A DNA stretch of 64,000 nucleotides from a bacterium. Lineage in GTDB: Bacteria > Bdellovibrionota_C > UBA2361 > RFPC01. The position numbers were made by a program, and so were the translations under genes. The first letter of the stretch is position 1; the number at the start of each line of letters is the position of its first letter. The stretch is from positions 1 through 64,000 of the forward strand of contig JAUIIO010000019.1 of the NCBI GenBank assembly GCA_030431715.1, written 5' to 3'. Shown here one piece after another: positions 1-8,326 of this stretch. Below the pieces are notes generated by a model. That model did not search any database, was not told the origin of the DNA, and saw nothing but the letters and a program-made list of their open reading frames with translations.

Positions 1-1203
1 ACGCTTGTCGCACTGTCACCTCTGGTACATATCCTATGTATAGTAGCATTCACATTAGCAACGCTCTTTTTAGGCTTACATTATAAGTATCTCGCTGTTT
101 TATTATCATTTATGTCTCTCATGAGCCTCGTTGGACTTGGGCAGCAGCTTGCCATCATGGCTTCTGTAGACCATTCGTGGAGTGAGCTCCCTGACAAGTA
201 TTATGATTCTAAGATTCAAAAACCGAGAAATATTTACCTGATACAACCGGACTCCTATGTAAACACAGCGCTATTACCCAGTAAGCATTATCCATTCGAC
301 AATAGTGCGTTTGAAAAGTGGTTAGAGAGTAGGCAGTTTCGAGTCTACGAAAATGTAAGAAGCAACTATACAGATACGGTAACGTCAAATCTCGCGCTCT
401 TTACTCTAAGGCATCATTACTATAGTTGGCTTGATAACTCGGGCGAAGTTTATCTTGGGAGGGAGAAAGTAGCAGGGAAAAGTTATGTGGTGAGTTTTTT
501 TAAAGAAAACGGTTATAAGACATTTCTCTATAATGCCACAGGATACTTAACTCAGAATGGGTGCTACTACGATTACTGCCATCTCGTCCCAAACCTACTT
601 AAAACGACATTCTCTCGTAAGCCAACTTACCTTGATTGGGATAAAAATTGGCTAGGACAAACATTAAAGTTAATAAAAGAAAAGAGCGTAGAGCCAAGAT
701 TTCTATTCATAGAGAATAGCGCTTCCCCAGCTCATATAGCTAAGAGTGACTATCTGAGTAAGGGCAGCCAGACTGAGACTGAGATGTATATAGATCGATT
801 AAAGAAGGCCAATCAGTGGATTCATCAAATTATCGATCAAATTGTGGCAAGCGATCCAGATGGTCTTATTGTTCTGCTCTCAGACCACGGCGGGTATTCC
901 GGTTTGGACTATGCGAGACAGTCTCTGAGCTCAGACCTAAGCTCAGCGCAACTCGAATCAATATTTTCTGTCTTTCTCGCCATTCGCTGGCCAAAAGATT
1001 ATGATGGTGAGTTTGATCAATCGCTAAAGAGTATCATAAACGTTTTTCGTGTTATGTTGGCGTATCTAACAGAGGATGAATTCTTTATAAGAGAGTCTGA
1101 AGATGATGACAGCTACCTTGTCAGAGAGACTCCCACTTTAGGTGCATATAAAGTCGATGATTTTAGAAAGCAACCACACCTCAGGTTGGAGAAGAAGTTT
1201 TAG
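1..1203 (+). CDS. Sulfatase-fold membrane protein, 5' partial
   Basis: The reading frame is open from base 1, so the true start lies upstream of the window. The first ~45 residues are hydrophobic and form at least one membrane segment. The rest is an alkaline-phosphatase-superfamily (sulfatase) domain: 'NIYLIQPDSY' is the first metal-binding strand, 'FLFIENSASP' lies mid-domain, and 'LLSDHGGYSG' carries the Asp-His metal ligands. This fold with N-terminal membrane helices is typical of LTA-synthase or phosphoethanolamine-transferase-like enzymes that modify glycans outside the cytoplasmic membrane. Its place at the edge of a glycan locus fits such a role, but the substrate cannot be read. It ends with a 23-bp convergent overlap with the next gene. 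Confidence 0.75.
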   Translation, partial: TLVALSPLVHILCIVAFTLATLFLGLHYKYLAVLLSFMSLMSLVGLGQQLAIMASVDHSWSELPDKYYDSKIQKPRNIYLIQPDSYVNTALLPSKHYPFDNSAFEKWLESRQFRVYENVRSNYTDTVTSNLALFTLRHHYYSWLDNSGEVYLGREKVAGKSYVVSFFKENGYKTFLYNATGYLTQNGCYYDYCHLVPNLLKTTFSRKPTYLDWDKNWLGQTLKLIKEKSVEPRFLFIENSASPAHIAKSDYLSKGSQTETEMYIDRLKKANQWIHQIIDQIVASDPDGLIVLLSDHGGYSGLDYARQSLSSDLSSAQLESIFSVFLAIRWPKDYDGEFDQSLKSIINVFRVMLAYLTEDEFFIRESEDDDSYLVRETPTLGAYKVDDFRKQPHLRLEKKF

Positions 1204-1810
1204 TATTTGTGGCACAGATGCAGTAAATCGGCGGGAAGAGAGTACGTTCGATGTGATCGATCTGAAATATTTCCTTAAAAGGTTTAAGAGATTCTTCTGT
1301 TAGGAAGTGAGCACCAGAGTAGTCCCAATGCCTGTGCTTAAATTTTCGCAACCAGTGAATAAGCCCATTTCCATAACCATTCTCAATAAAAACAGCACGT
1401 CCACCGGGTTTAAGGATTCGCTGGAGATGAGATAAGACTTCATAATGATCTGGAATTGCAAAAAATACGCTTTTGCTGAAATAGAGGTCAAAGCTGTCGT
1501 CTTCCAAGATGCTTAAGTCCCCATTATAAGATTTAAAGCTAATCTTATCAGCGACACTGTGTTTTTGAGATTCCTGCTCAGCTATAGAGAGTGATTCTTC
1601 ACGGATATCAAGTGCAGTAACACTGGCCTCAAGAAGGGCAAATAGACATGACATTTTTCCGCTACGTGGACCTAGTTCGAGTAAGTCTTTCTGTGAGAAA
1701 TCGTCTTTACCGTCTAGGAGATGTCTCAGGGCAAGGTGTGTTAACCTATTCCAAGAGCAGCTTCCCCACTCAACATAGTACTTTAGATCGAGTCCAGAAG
1801 TGTATTTCAT
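1181..1810 (-). CDS. Class I SAM-dependent methyltransferase
   Basis: This 209-residue soluble protein has methyltransferase motif I 'LLELGPRSGKMS' near residue 45. The acidic strand-2 motif 'VTALDIREES' should bind the SAM ribose, and 'LKPGGRAVFIENG' is the usual post-motif-III loop. The sequence is closest to the Methyltransf_11/25 type, acting on a small molecule or sugar rather than on nucleic acid. It sits alone on the minus strand among glycan genes, so a sugar O- or N-methylation is the natural inference. The acceptor is not identifiable. Confidence 0.8.
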   Translation of the reverse strand: MKYTSGLDLKYYVEWGSCSWNRLTHLALRHLLDGKDDFSQKDLLELGPRSGKMSCLFALLEASVTALDIREESLSIAEQESQKHSVADKISFKSYNGDLSILEDDSFDLYFSKSVFFAIPDHYEVLSHLQRILKPGGRAVFIENGYGNGLIHWLRKFKHRHWDYSGAHFLTEESLKPFKEIFQIDHIERTLFPPIYCICATNTKTSSPT

Positions 1811-1855
1811 AAATAAGATATACCAAATACATTTTGAGGGTGCTATTTTTTAGTT

Positions 1856-3106
1856 GTGGAATTCCTCATTTATACGCAGTACTATCCTCCTGAAATAGGA
1901 GCCCCTCAGACAAGACTCAAAAAAGTTGCTGATGAATTGTTAAAGGCAGGGCATGAGGTACGTGTGGTTACTTCTATGCCGAATTACCCAACAGGGAAGG
2001 TGTTTTCTGGGTATCGTACGAAAATATTTTGTAAGGAAATGCTAGATGGCATAGAGGTGCTACGTTGCCCTATTTTCCCGGTTAAGTCGTCTGGCATATT
2101 ACGAATGCTCAGCTATGTTAGTTTTATGCTGAGTTCGTTATTGCCATATATCTATGTTTGCATAAGGTACCGCCCAACCTATGTGCTCTTGGAGTCGCCT
2201 CCTCTGTTTCTAGGATTGAATTGCTTGCTAAGTAAAATTATCCTTAAGCAGAAATGGATTTTTAATATTGCTGATTTGTGGCCGGAGAGCGCCCATCATC
2301 TTGGGTTTGTAAGGCAAAGCTCAGGGAAGTACCAGCTTCTTAAGGGCTTGGCGTGTTTGCTTTATCGTAACTGTGATTATGTCAGTTTGGTTCAGCCCGG
2401 ACATGCTTTGCCCATACGCGAGAATTATGGCGTACGTGATGACAAGATTTTGTATCTTCCGAATTGTTGTGAAGAGTTGACGGATGAGTACTTGGTCGAA
2501 TGCGCTGAATCGTTAGACGTGTCACTTCGAAAACTTTTAAAAGGTGCGCGTGTTATAACCTATGCGGGCAATCATGGTAAGGCTCATAAGCTAGAAGTGG
2601 TGATTGACCTTGCCGAAAGTTTAAAGGACAGGAGTGACATACACTTTCTTTTAGTGGGAGATGGCTCTGAAAAGGAAAGATTATTAGCGTATGCACAGAA
2701 CCAGCGCTTAACCAATATTACTTTTCTACCACCAGTCTCTTTGCAGCAAATATATGGTATTTACCACACTTCTTTCCTTGCACTCTGCGTCATGAATCAC
2801 CCTGATCCAGCCGTTCGTTCAGCTAAGGTGTTTACTGCCCTCTCATGCAGGGTTCCCACGATGTATATTGGTGATGATGATACTTCTACAATTGTTGAAA
2901 GGTATCAGCCAGACTTTGTCTTTCGAGACAGGAATATAGAGCAGATTGCGGCTACTATAGAGAAACTGAGTGATATGCAAAATGTGAGATCTGCTTATTT
3001 TCATGCTAGCTTTTCGACATTTTTAAAAGAATTCACATGGAAAGTGAATGTACGCAAGTGGGTTGAGCGCTTGTTGTTGATTGATGGTAGAACCACGTCA
3101 GAATAG
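1856..3106 (+). CDS. Glycosyltransferase family 4, WbuB/WcaI-like
   Basis: This 416-residue GT-B enzyme starts with GTG. The N-terminus 'YTQYYPPEIGAPQTRL' is the hallmark of the WbuB/WcaI group, which transfers sugars during O-antigen or colanic acid repeat-unit assembly at the cytoplasmic face. The GT4 C-terminal half is visible: 'ITYAGNHGKAHKLEVV' opens the second Rossmann domain, 'FLLVGDGSEKERL' follows, and 'ALCVMNHPDPAVRSAKVF' replaces the usual E-x7-E segment, as in WbuB relatives. An AGGG sits about 16 bases before the start, which is a poor Shine-Dalgarno. The 3' end overlaps the convergent VTC gene by 9 bp. Confidence 0.85.
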   Translation: MEFLIYTQYYPPEIGAPQTRLKKVADELLKAGHEVRVVTSMPNYPTGKVFSGYRTKIFCKEMLDGIEVLRCPIFPVKSSGILRMLSYVSFMLSSLLPYIYVCIRYRPTYVLLESPPLFLGLNCLLSKIILKQKWIFNIADLWPESAHHLGFVRQSSGKYQLLKGLACLLYRNCDYVSLVQPGHALPIRENYGVRDDKILYLPNCCEELTDEYLVECAESLDVSLRKLLKGARVITYAGNHGKAHKLEVVIDLAESLKDRSDIHFLLVGDGSEKERLLAYAQNQRLTNITFLPPVSLQQIYGIYHTSFLALCVMNHPDPAVRSAKVFTALSCRVPTMYIGDDDTSTIVERYQPDFVFRDRNIEQIAATIEKLSDMQNVRSAYFHASFSTFLKEFTWKVNVRKWVERLLLIDGRTTSE

Positions 3107-3748
3107 ATTTTCGATTGCTGATGAGTATTTTGAGTTCTTGCTAAGTCGTAGTCCCAGTTGGTTTGTTATCTTTGTAACATTTCTTTCGTCGTTTGAGTTG
3201 TACTTAATTTCGATAACATTATGAGAATATGGCAAGCTCGGATGTACTGCGAGGTTTTCTCTCGAGTATTTTGAGAACTTTATCTCTGTGTCAAGTGTGA
3301 GTCTATAGCAATTACATTGAGAGAGGAAGTAGCGTCGGTTGTATGTTACAAACGCTATGGGTTTTAGTAAGAGTGAGGGATAGAGAAGTTTTAGATCGCG
3401 TGCAGTTGGGAACTCCGATAGTTTCTTAACATGTTTTTGATTAACTTGTCCTCGCTTTGCCTTGATCTCAAACTGGAGAGAGAGCGAGGGGTCATTATTG
3501 TACCATCTTGTTCGGAACTTCGCTCTTAGAAATGTACCAGCCAAAGTGTCATTGAGCATTTTAAAATCGGGAGTATCATAATAGAGGCTGTGCACGCTTC
3601 TCCCGTTGTAAATTTCTTGGAAGCCTGCCGTGTTAAGAAGGATGCGAGCACAAACACTTTTTTTGTCTAAGGTACTCGGGTATGTGAATTTTATTTCGCG
3701 GCGATATTCACTGGATTCAATTGTTTGAAGGGATTGCAGTGTAATCAT
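3098..3748 (-). CDS. VTC-domain (CYTH-like) polyphosphate polymerase-type protein
   Basis: This 216-residue protein consists of a single VTC/CYTH triphosphate-tunnel domain. The paired acidic and basic tunnel residues are all present: E18-x-K20, R75/K77/R79/R81 ('FLRAKFRTR'), E94-x-K96 ('FEIKAKRGQ'), R138-R139, R149 with D153 ('RLTLDTEIKF') and E180-x-K182 ('VIEIKYN'). In yeast Vtc4 this domain makes polyphosphate from ATP. The bacterial versions lack the SPX domain, as here. It is the last gene of a four-gene operon and its start overlaps the upstream stop by 4 bp. Polyphosphate synthesis is expected from the residues but not proven. A triphosphatase role is the alternative. Confidence 0.85.
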   Translation of the reverse strand: MITLQSLQTIESSEYRREIKFTYPSTLDKKSVCARILLNTAGFQEIYNGRSVHSLYYDTPDFKMLNDTLAGTFLRAKFRTRWYNNDPSLSLQFEIKAKRGQVNQKHVKKLSEFPTARDLKLLYPSLLLKPIAFVTYNRRYFLSQCNCYRLTLDTEIKFSKYSRENLAVHPSLPYSHNVIEIKYNSNDERNVTKITNQLGLRLSKNSKYSSAIENLF

Positions 3749-4707
3749 CTTCGTATGCGAAATGTTAGGTAAAGTGCTCCTACAAGTAGTGACATCAGCC
3801 AGAGGTATTCGTCTACGTAAAGTGGAAGATAAGATCTGTAGTGATTGGCACTGTGTTCGGTTATGGGTTGCAACATAGTGGTGTCATTTAAGGGAATAAG
3901 ACGTACCTCGACTTGGCCTTTGTTTATCTCCACGCCTAGTATGTTATCATCAATGCCATTCCCCATGCCAGTAGCAAGTAATGTAACATTCGCAAGCTTC
4001 TCCCAATACGCAGGGATTGATTTTCCCGCGTGGCCAGTATCACCAGCTATCACATAAATCTGCTTATTTGAGTACGATTGTAAGAGTGGTAGTAAGAGTT
4101 TTCTAAAATTTCCATTCTTGAGGTATGGATATCTGGAGAATCCGTTGCCGCTCACGCCTCGGTGCTTCCATCTATTGTCTAACCAGAGGAGCTCGTGAAG
4201 GAAGAGAAAGACGATCTGTGAGGTTGAATCCTTAATTTGTGCATCAACCATATGAAGTTGTTTAGCCGCAATATTTGGAAATGACTCCTGACTGTTGAGA
4301 AACAGAAGCAGTACGTTTTTTAATTGTACAGAGTAGTGTAAGTTGCCCCATTTTTTTGTGATCAGATCCTTACAAGGTCTACCGTAGTCGTGATTACCAA
4401 GAGCTAGATAATATTGATACTCGAGTTTTTTCATCTGCTGCTCAAAAGCGCTCAACGAATGTTTGTCGCATCTTCTGACGAAATCACCAGCATAAACAAT
4501 AAAGTCAGCTGGATGTTGTTTTAAATAAGAATAAAGAGGTGGATAAATACCGACAGTACTGGCTCGGCTCTGACCATATGCGTGACCCGCTATATAGAAG
4601 GAAGTTGATTCTGCTTTTCTTATAACTTTTGACTGGCCCTGTGAGTACAACGGCAGGAAGATCATGCCTAAAAGTAGAAAACTCTGTATTAGGTACTTAG
4701 TTCCCAT
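3745..4707 (-). CDS. Exported calcineurin-like metallophosphoesterase
   Basis: The protein has an N-terminal signal segment (hydrophobic 'FLLLGMIFLPL') and a C-terminal membrane helix ('LWLMSLLVGALYLTF') ending in Arg-rich residues, so the catalytic domain should lie in the periplasm. Metallophosphoesterase motifs are 'YAGDFVRR', 'ALGNHDYG', 'FLFLHELLW' and 'IAGDTGHAG'. The first motif is odd: where most relatives have Asp-x-His, this one reads 'IAGHAYGQ', with no Asp two residues before the His. I chose the ATG at 4707; a TTG at 4722 would add five residues and deepen the overlap with the CotH gene to 26 bp. It is the third gene of the CotH operon and may remove phosphate added by its partners. 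Confidence 0.75.
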   Translation of the reverse strand: MGTKYLIQSFLLLGMIFLPLYSQGQSKVIRKAESTSFYIAGHAYGQSRASTVGIYPPLYSYLKQHPADFIVYAGDFVRRCDKHSLSAFEQQMKKLEYQYYLALGNHDYGRPCKDLITKKWGNLHYSVQLKNVLLLFLNSQESFPNIAAKQLHMVDAQIKDSTSQIVFLFLHELLWLDNRWKHRGVSGNGFSRYPYLKNGNFRKLLLPLLQSYSNKQIYVIAGDTGHAGKSIPAYWEKLANVTLLATGMGNGIDDNILGVEINKGQVEVRLIPLNDTTMLQPITEHSANHYRSYLPLYVDEYLWLMSLLVGALYLTFRIRR

Positions 4708-7369
4708 ATTTAATTTGATCAAGTAGAGTTGGATCTTGTTTTGCTAGAAGATCTGGATAATCCGAGAGCACAATATCGGAGTATTCATCAACAAGCGCTA
4801 AATGTGATACATTCTCAAACTTTACTTTGTTTCCGTTGATTCTTCCCGGGCCATATTCTGGCTTTTTAACATAGGATGTTAAGCCAACGGTGCAATTTTT
4901 GAGAGCAAGCTGTTCTATATCTAGAATAGAATTATCCTTGCTGGCGATACAAGAAAAAGCATCTAGCACCTTTGAGTTGTGAATAGTTACACGACTTGCT
5001 TCTCCCACGCTAATGGCTTTGTCGTTTGCATCAGAGATGTTAGCATTAGTGATACTTACCTTAGACCCCGAGAGATCTATGCCGTCATTCTTACTTTTCT
5101 TAATTGTGATCTCACGAATCTTGCCTTTTGAAAAATCAATGTCAAGGCAATCACTCTCGCAAGACATAAACTTAATATTCTTCAAGGAGAGCTCGCTTCT
5201 CACGATGTTAAGTGCATCTTCCGCGATGTTATGAGAGAAGGTGCAATCTTGCATTCTTACGTCAGCTTCGTAAAAAGTAACGGATCCTGTGTACGAAAGG
5301 CTCTCAGTGAGAGGAGGATACATGTTTATGAAACGGGTATTTTGGATGATCGATTCTGCGTCAGTGGAGAGAATGGCAAGTCCGTTTCCGGGACCTGAGC
5401 CAATAAACTCGATTGGCTCAGCAGAGGTTCCTGTCGCATGGAAGGGGGAATATGAAATGAGCGCGGCATTATTATCGAAGTATATTTTTGTCCCGGCCTT
5501 AATTTTCACTTGGAATCCAGCAGGGATAACGATGAGCTCGGAAAGGTACACGTTTCCAGGGCCATATGAAATCACTCTCTCAGACTTTGGTGTAAGTAGT
5601 GCTTTGTGAAAGTAGAGTTGATTCGCGAATGTATGATACTGGCTAGAGATGCTTGGATTAGAAGCATAGCTCGGTGAATCGTAGCGCAAGGAAGCATTTC
5701 GTTGCTCCCCGGTAACGAGTGAATAAGTCACGCTCATATCTGCATAGAAGTGCTCAGATGAATGACGATTTTTCGCTGACCGATGACATTCTTCGGGTAG
5801 TTTAAGCTCATCAGTGATAAGACTCAGATCAAGTGGTAGGCCTGTCGTCTTACCCTCAACCGAATTAGAGGGGAGCGTTACAGTGGTCGTGCCTTTTTCG
5901 GTGCTGCAATTAATACTTTTAAGCTCAAGGGGGATGAAACTTCTGTTCTCGACACTTACACGATAGAGCTTCTTCGATGTGTCCTGAAGAGAAAGATATA
6001 CATTAGGGTCAAGTCGTGATGATAGGAAGCTTTTAATTTTATCTCGGTTTGAAAGGAGCTGTTCTATGTTGAAGCTGTAGTTTGGGTCGTGAATGCTCAG
6101 TAACTTTTGCTTCTTAATCAATGATGGGGTGATGGCACGGAGAAAGTTTTCAAGGTATCCAGGGGCAGTTAATCTTTTTAGTTCTTGGAAATAGTGAGTG
6201 ACAAAAGCTTGATCTGAAAAAAAGAGATCTAGCCACTCGTGCACAGAGTATTTATGTAAAAAGTGATCCTTCCATCCATGATAGAGAAGATTATCAATGT
6301 GTGGTATCTGTTTTGAGCCTTCTCCAAATGCATCGTATGCTATGAGTTCTAGCTTTTGCTCAAGAGGATTGTAGTAAAAACGAATATTTTTCCAGCGTAT
6401 GGCGTGGGTGGCTGAAAAGAGATCAATGGCGGCAAAGAGTCGCGCACTCTTTTCAATATTAAATGCGTCTCTGGCTTTGATTTTGCCTGATCGAAATTTT
6501 GTCAAAAGCAGTTTTCCTTGTTGGAGGTGCTGTTCGAGGTGCGGAGTCTTCATAACCCGAGGGGTTGAAAATGACGTAATCGGGGCAGAAAAGAATTGAT
6601 CGCTCTGGCTTAAGGCATCTCCACCGGTAGTTTTGGCTTTATTAACATATAAAGACTCGTCGAATTTAAGAATAACTGACTCTCGTCGTTCATTTCGCTC
6701 AAGTAGTTCCTTGGAAAAGCTTTCCTCGAGGGCGTATATTGCTTTTTTTTTGCCGTTAACGGCCAGTGTGATGAAGTCATACTTTAGTGCTATGAGTTTT
6801 TCATGAAGTAGATATTGATAGAAACCCCACTCGGATAAGTTTCCTCTCGTTTCAGGGCGTTGGACTGAAAACCGTTTAAGGCCGAAGAGATTACTGGCAC
6901 CATCGAGTTTGATTCTGTAAGACCATGAATCTTCTCGCACATGATCAAGTGCCCCACCTTTTAGTCTTATTTTACCGTGCAGGATCGTGTTATTGTGTTC
7001 AACTTTAACAGGGACATAAGAATCTTCTTCTACGAGTATTTTCCCCCGTTCAAGCGCTTTGTTTCTTTTAAAGCTAAGAAGTTGAAAGTTTTTATAGCTT
7101 ATATGTAGGTCAATATGTTCAGTATCTAGGTCGATAATGTTGAGTTTATGGGCAATCTGTCCCCATGTTGGAAGTAGAGAATGAATCTGGACCACATTGA
7201 AGGTTTCTTTGCGTGCGTGTAGTACATATCCAAACATAAAGAAGAATGTGCAGAAGAGTAAGAACAGTGCATGTCTTATAAAGGATTTTCTACTTTGCAG
7301 GTAATTCTTAGTAAGCTTTGAAATGCTACTTTCGTAGTCTGCCTTCTTTCTTGCTTTTATTACTAGCAT
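4697..7369 (-). CDS. CotH-family kinase fused to a parallel beta-helix domain
   Basis: This is an 890-residue protein with one membrane helix at ~31-50, giving a type II or exported topology. Residues ~120-480 match the CotH family, atypical secretory kinases related to Fam20 that phosphorylate coat proteins. Visible CotH landmarks are 'GKIRLKGG' (132-139), 'LKRFSVQRP' (164-172), 'IYALEESFSKE' (~211-221), 'DLFSATHAIRWKNIRFYYNP' (316-335) and 'LIAYDAFGEG' (342-351). From ~600 on the sequence is a right-handed beta-helix with short repeating strands ('IVIPAGFQVKIKAGTKIYF', 'GIDLSGSKVSITNANIS'), the fold of pectate-lyase-like proteins. It overlaps the DUF4956 gene upstream by 7 bp and the phosphoesterase downstream by 11-26 bp. 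The protein or glycan it modifies is unknown. Confidence 0.88.
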   Translation of the reverse strand: MLVIKARKKADYESSISKLTKNYLQSRKSFIRHALFLLFCTFFFMFGYVLHARKETFNVVQIHSLLPTWGQIAHKLNIIDLDTEHIDLHISYKNFQLLSFKRNKALERGKILVEEDSYVPVKVEHNNTILHGKIRLKGGALDHVREDSWSYRIKLDGASNLFGLKRFSVQRPETRGNLSEWGFYQYLLHEKLIALKYDFITLAVNGKKKAIYALEESFSKELLERNERRESVILKFDESLYVNKAKTTGGDALSQSDQFFSAPITSFSTPRVMKTPHLEQHLQQGKLLLTKFRSGKIKARDAFNIEKSARLFAAIDLFSATHAIRWKNIRFYYNPLEQKLELIAYDAFGEGSKQIPHIDNLLYHGWKDHFLHKYSVHEWLDLFFSDQAFVTHYFQELKRLTAPGYLENFLRAITPSLIKKQKLLSIHDPNYSFNIEQLLSNRDKIKSFLSSRLDPNVYLSLQDTSKKLYRVSVENRSFIPLELKSINCSTEKGTTTVTLPSNSVEGKTTGLPLDLSLITDELKLPEECHRSAKNRHSSEHFYADMSVTYSLVTGEQRNASLRYDSPSYASNPSISSQYHTFANQLYFHKALLTPKSERVISYGPGNVYLSELIVIPAGFQVKIKAGTKIYFDNNAALISYSPFHATGTSAEPIEFIGSGPGNGLAILSTDAESIIQNTRFINMYPPLTESLSYTGSVTFYEADVRMQDCTFSHNIAEDALNIVRSELSLKNIKFMSCESDCLDIDFSKGKIREITIKKSKNDGIDLSGSKVSITNANISDANDKAISVGEASRVTIHNSKVLDAFSCIASKDNSILDIEQLALKNCTVGLTSYVKKPEYGPGRINGNKVKFENVSHLALVDEYSDIVLSDYPDLLAKQDPTLLDQIKYGN

Positions 7370-8046
7370 ACCATTGCATTCTCTAGGAATGAAATCTCTG
7401 AGTTTGGATGTAAGTTTTTGATTGCCGCTCTCATGTCGTCCATGTCCCGGTAACTATCAATAGTAATATAAAGATACATCTCTAAGTTGCTTGGAGATTC
7501 AGTGTACCTAGAGAGTGAGACCGAAGAGCAGTATTTTTTGATGCAATCAACTAGATCTTGTGAGCTCACTCCTGATGAGTCAGAAAGAACTATTTGCAAT
7601 AGTGAAAGGTTTGTTTTCGTTTGATTCACAAAATTAAATAACAGAATTAAAAGGCATATGATCGCAAACGCAATGATTGTAATTACAACTTGAGAGGCGC
7701 CCAGTCCAAGTCCGATGGCAATACAAAGGAAGAGGTAAGTTAGTTCTTCTGGTTCTTTAATGGCCGTACGAAATCTGATTACAGATAAGGCACCTACTAA
7801 GCCCAGTGAGAGTGCGAGAGACGACTTAACTATAGAAATGATGAGAACAGTAATGACGGTAAGGAGCACAAAGTTTGTAGCAAACGCCTCCCTATTTGAG
7901 ATTGAGCGTCCGTGTCTGACATACAAAATTCTCAATATAGCAGCAAGGGTGGCCGCGATAAAAATATTGAGTACGAAATCCCCATAGGGAATAGCAGTTT
8001 TTTGGGTAGCTAAGAATTGCTCAAATGAGGAGAGTTCGTTTTGCAT
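7363..8046 (-). CDS. DUF4956 integral membrane protein
   Basis: This 227-residue protein has about five hydrophobic segments between residues 24 and 140. The family signature is 'GLVGALSVIRFRTAIKEPEE' between membrane segments 3 and 4, a loop shared by DUF4956 and MgtC-like proteins. A small soluble C-terminal domain (~145-227) follows. DUF4956 genes are repeatedly found beside CotH and VTC-domain genes, and here the gene is the first of the operon that contains both. It has no established biochemical function. A channel or donor-supply role for the neighbouring phosphotransfer enzymes is only inference. Confidence 0.85.
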   Translation of the reverse strand: MQNELSSFEQFLATQKTAIPYGDFVLNIFIAATLAAILRILYVRHGRSISNREAFATNFVLLTVITVLIISIVKSSLALSLGLVGALSVIRFRTAIKEPEELTYLFLCIAIGLGLGASQVVITIIAFAIICLLILLFNFVNQTKTNLSLLQIVLSDSSGVSSQDLVDCIKKYCSSVSLSRYTESPSNLEMYLYITIDSYRDMDDMRAAIKNLHPNSEISFLENAMVC

Positions 8047-8326
8047 ATGAGGTCATGTTACAGATTGTGGGTGTTCTGCGTCAATGGATATTAGCTATGT
8101 TTTGTGGGGTTTAGCAACTTGGTGTTGTGTGCTTGGTGTTGCTAAGCAGCGATCAGGTTTCGGTTTTGAGAGTGCGTCATTTAGTTAGTACACTTCCTCG
8201 AGTTGTAATCTTTACAAAATCAAAGTCGGAACTAATAATATAAAACTAGAACTCTCATTTGCTATTTGTCATGGAGATTTTAGATTATTACTATTCTTTT
8301 GCTGCAGGCATGGAGAAATCTTTAAA
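8047..8326. promoter_or_regulatory. Divergent intergenic region before the DUF4956-CotH operon
   Basis: This 280-bp AT-rich gap separates the start of the minus-strand DUF4956/CotH operon from the start of a plus-strand glycosyltransferase gene, so it must hold promoters in both directions. An AT-rich stretch with TTTACA and TAATAT at about 8210-8240 could be a sigma-70-like promoter for the plus-strand gene. The spacing is 19 bases, longer than ideal, so I do not claim a precise site. No coding frame or strong hairpin was seen. Confidence 0.35.
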
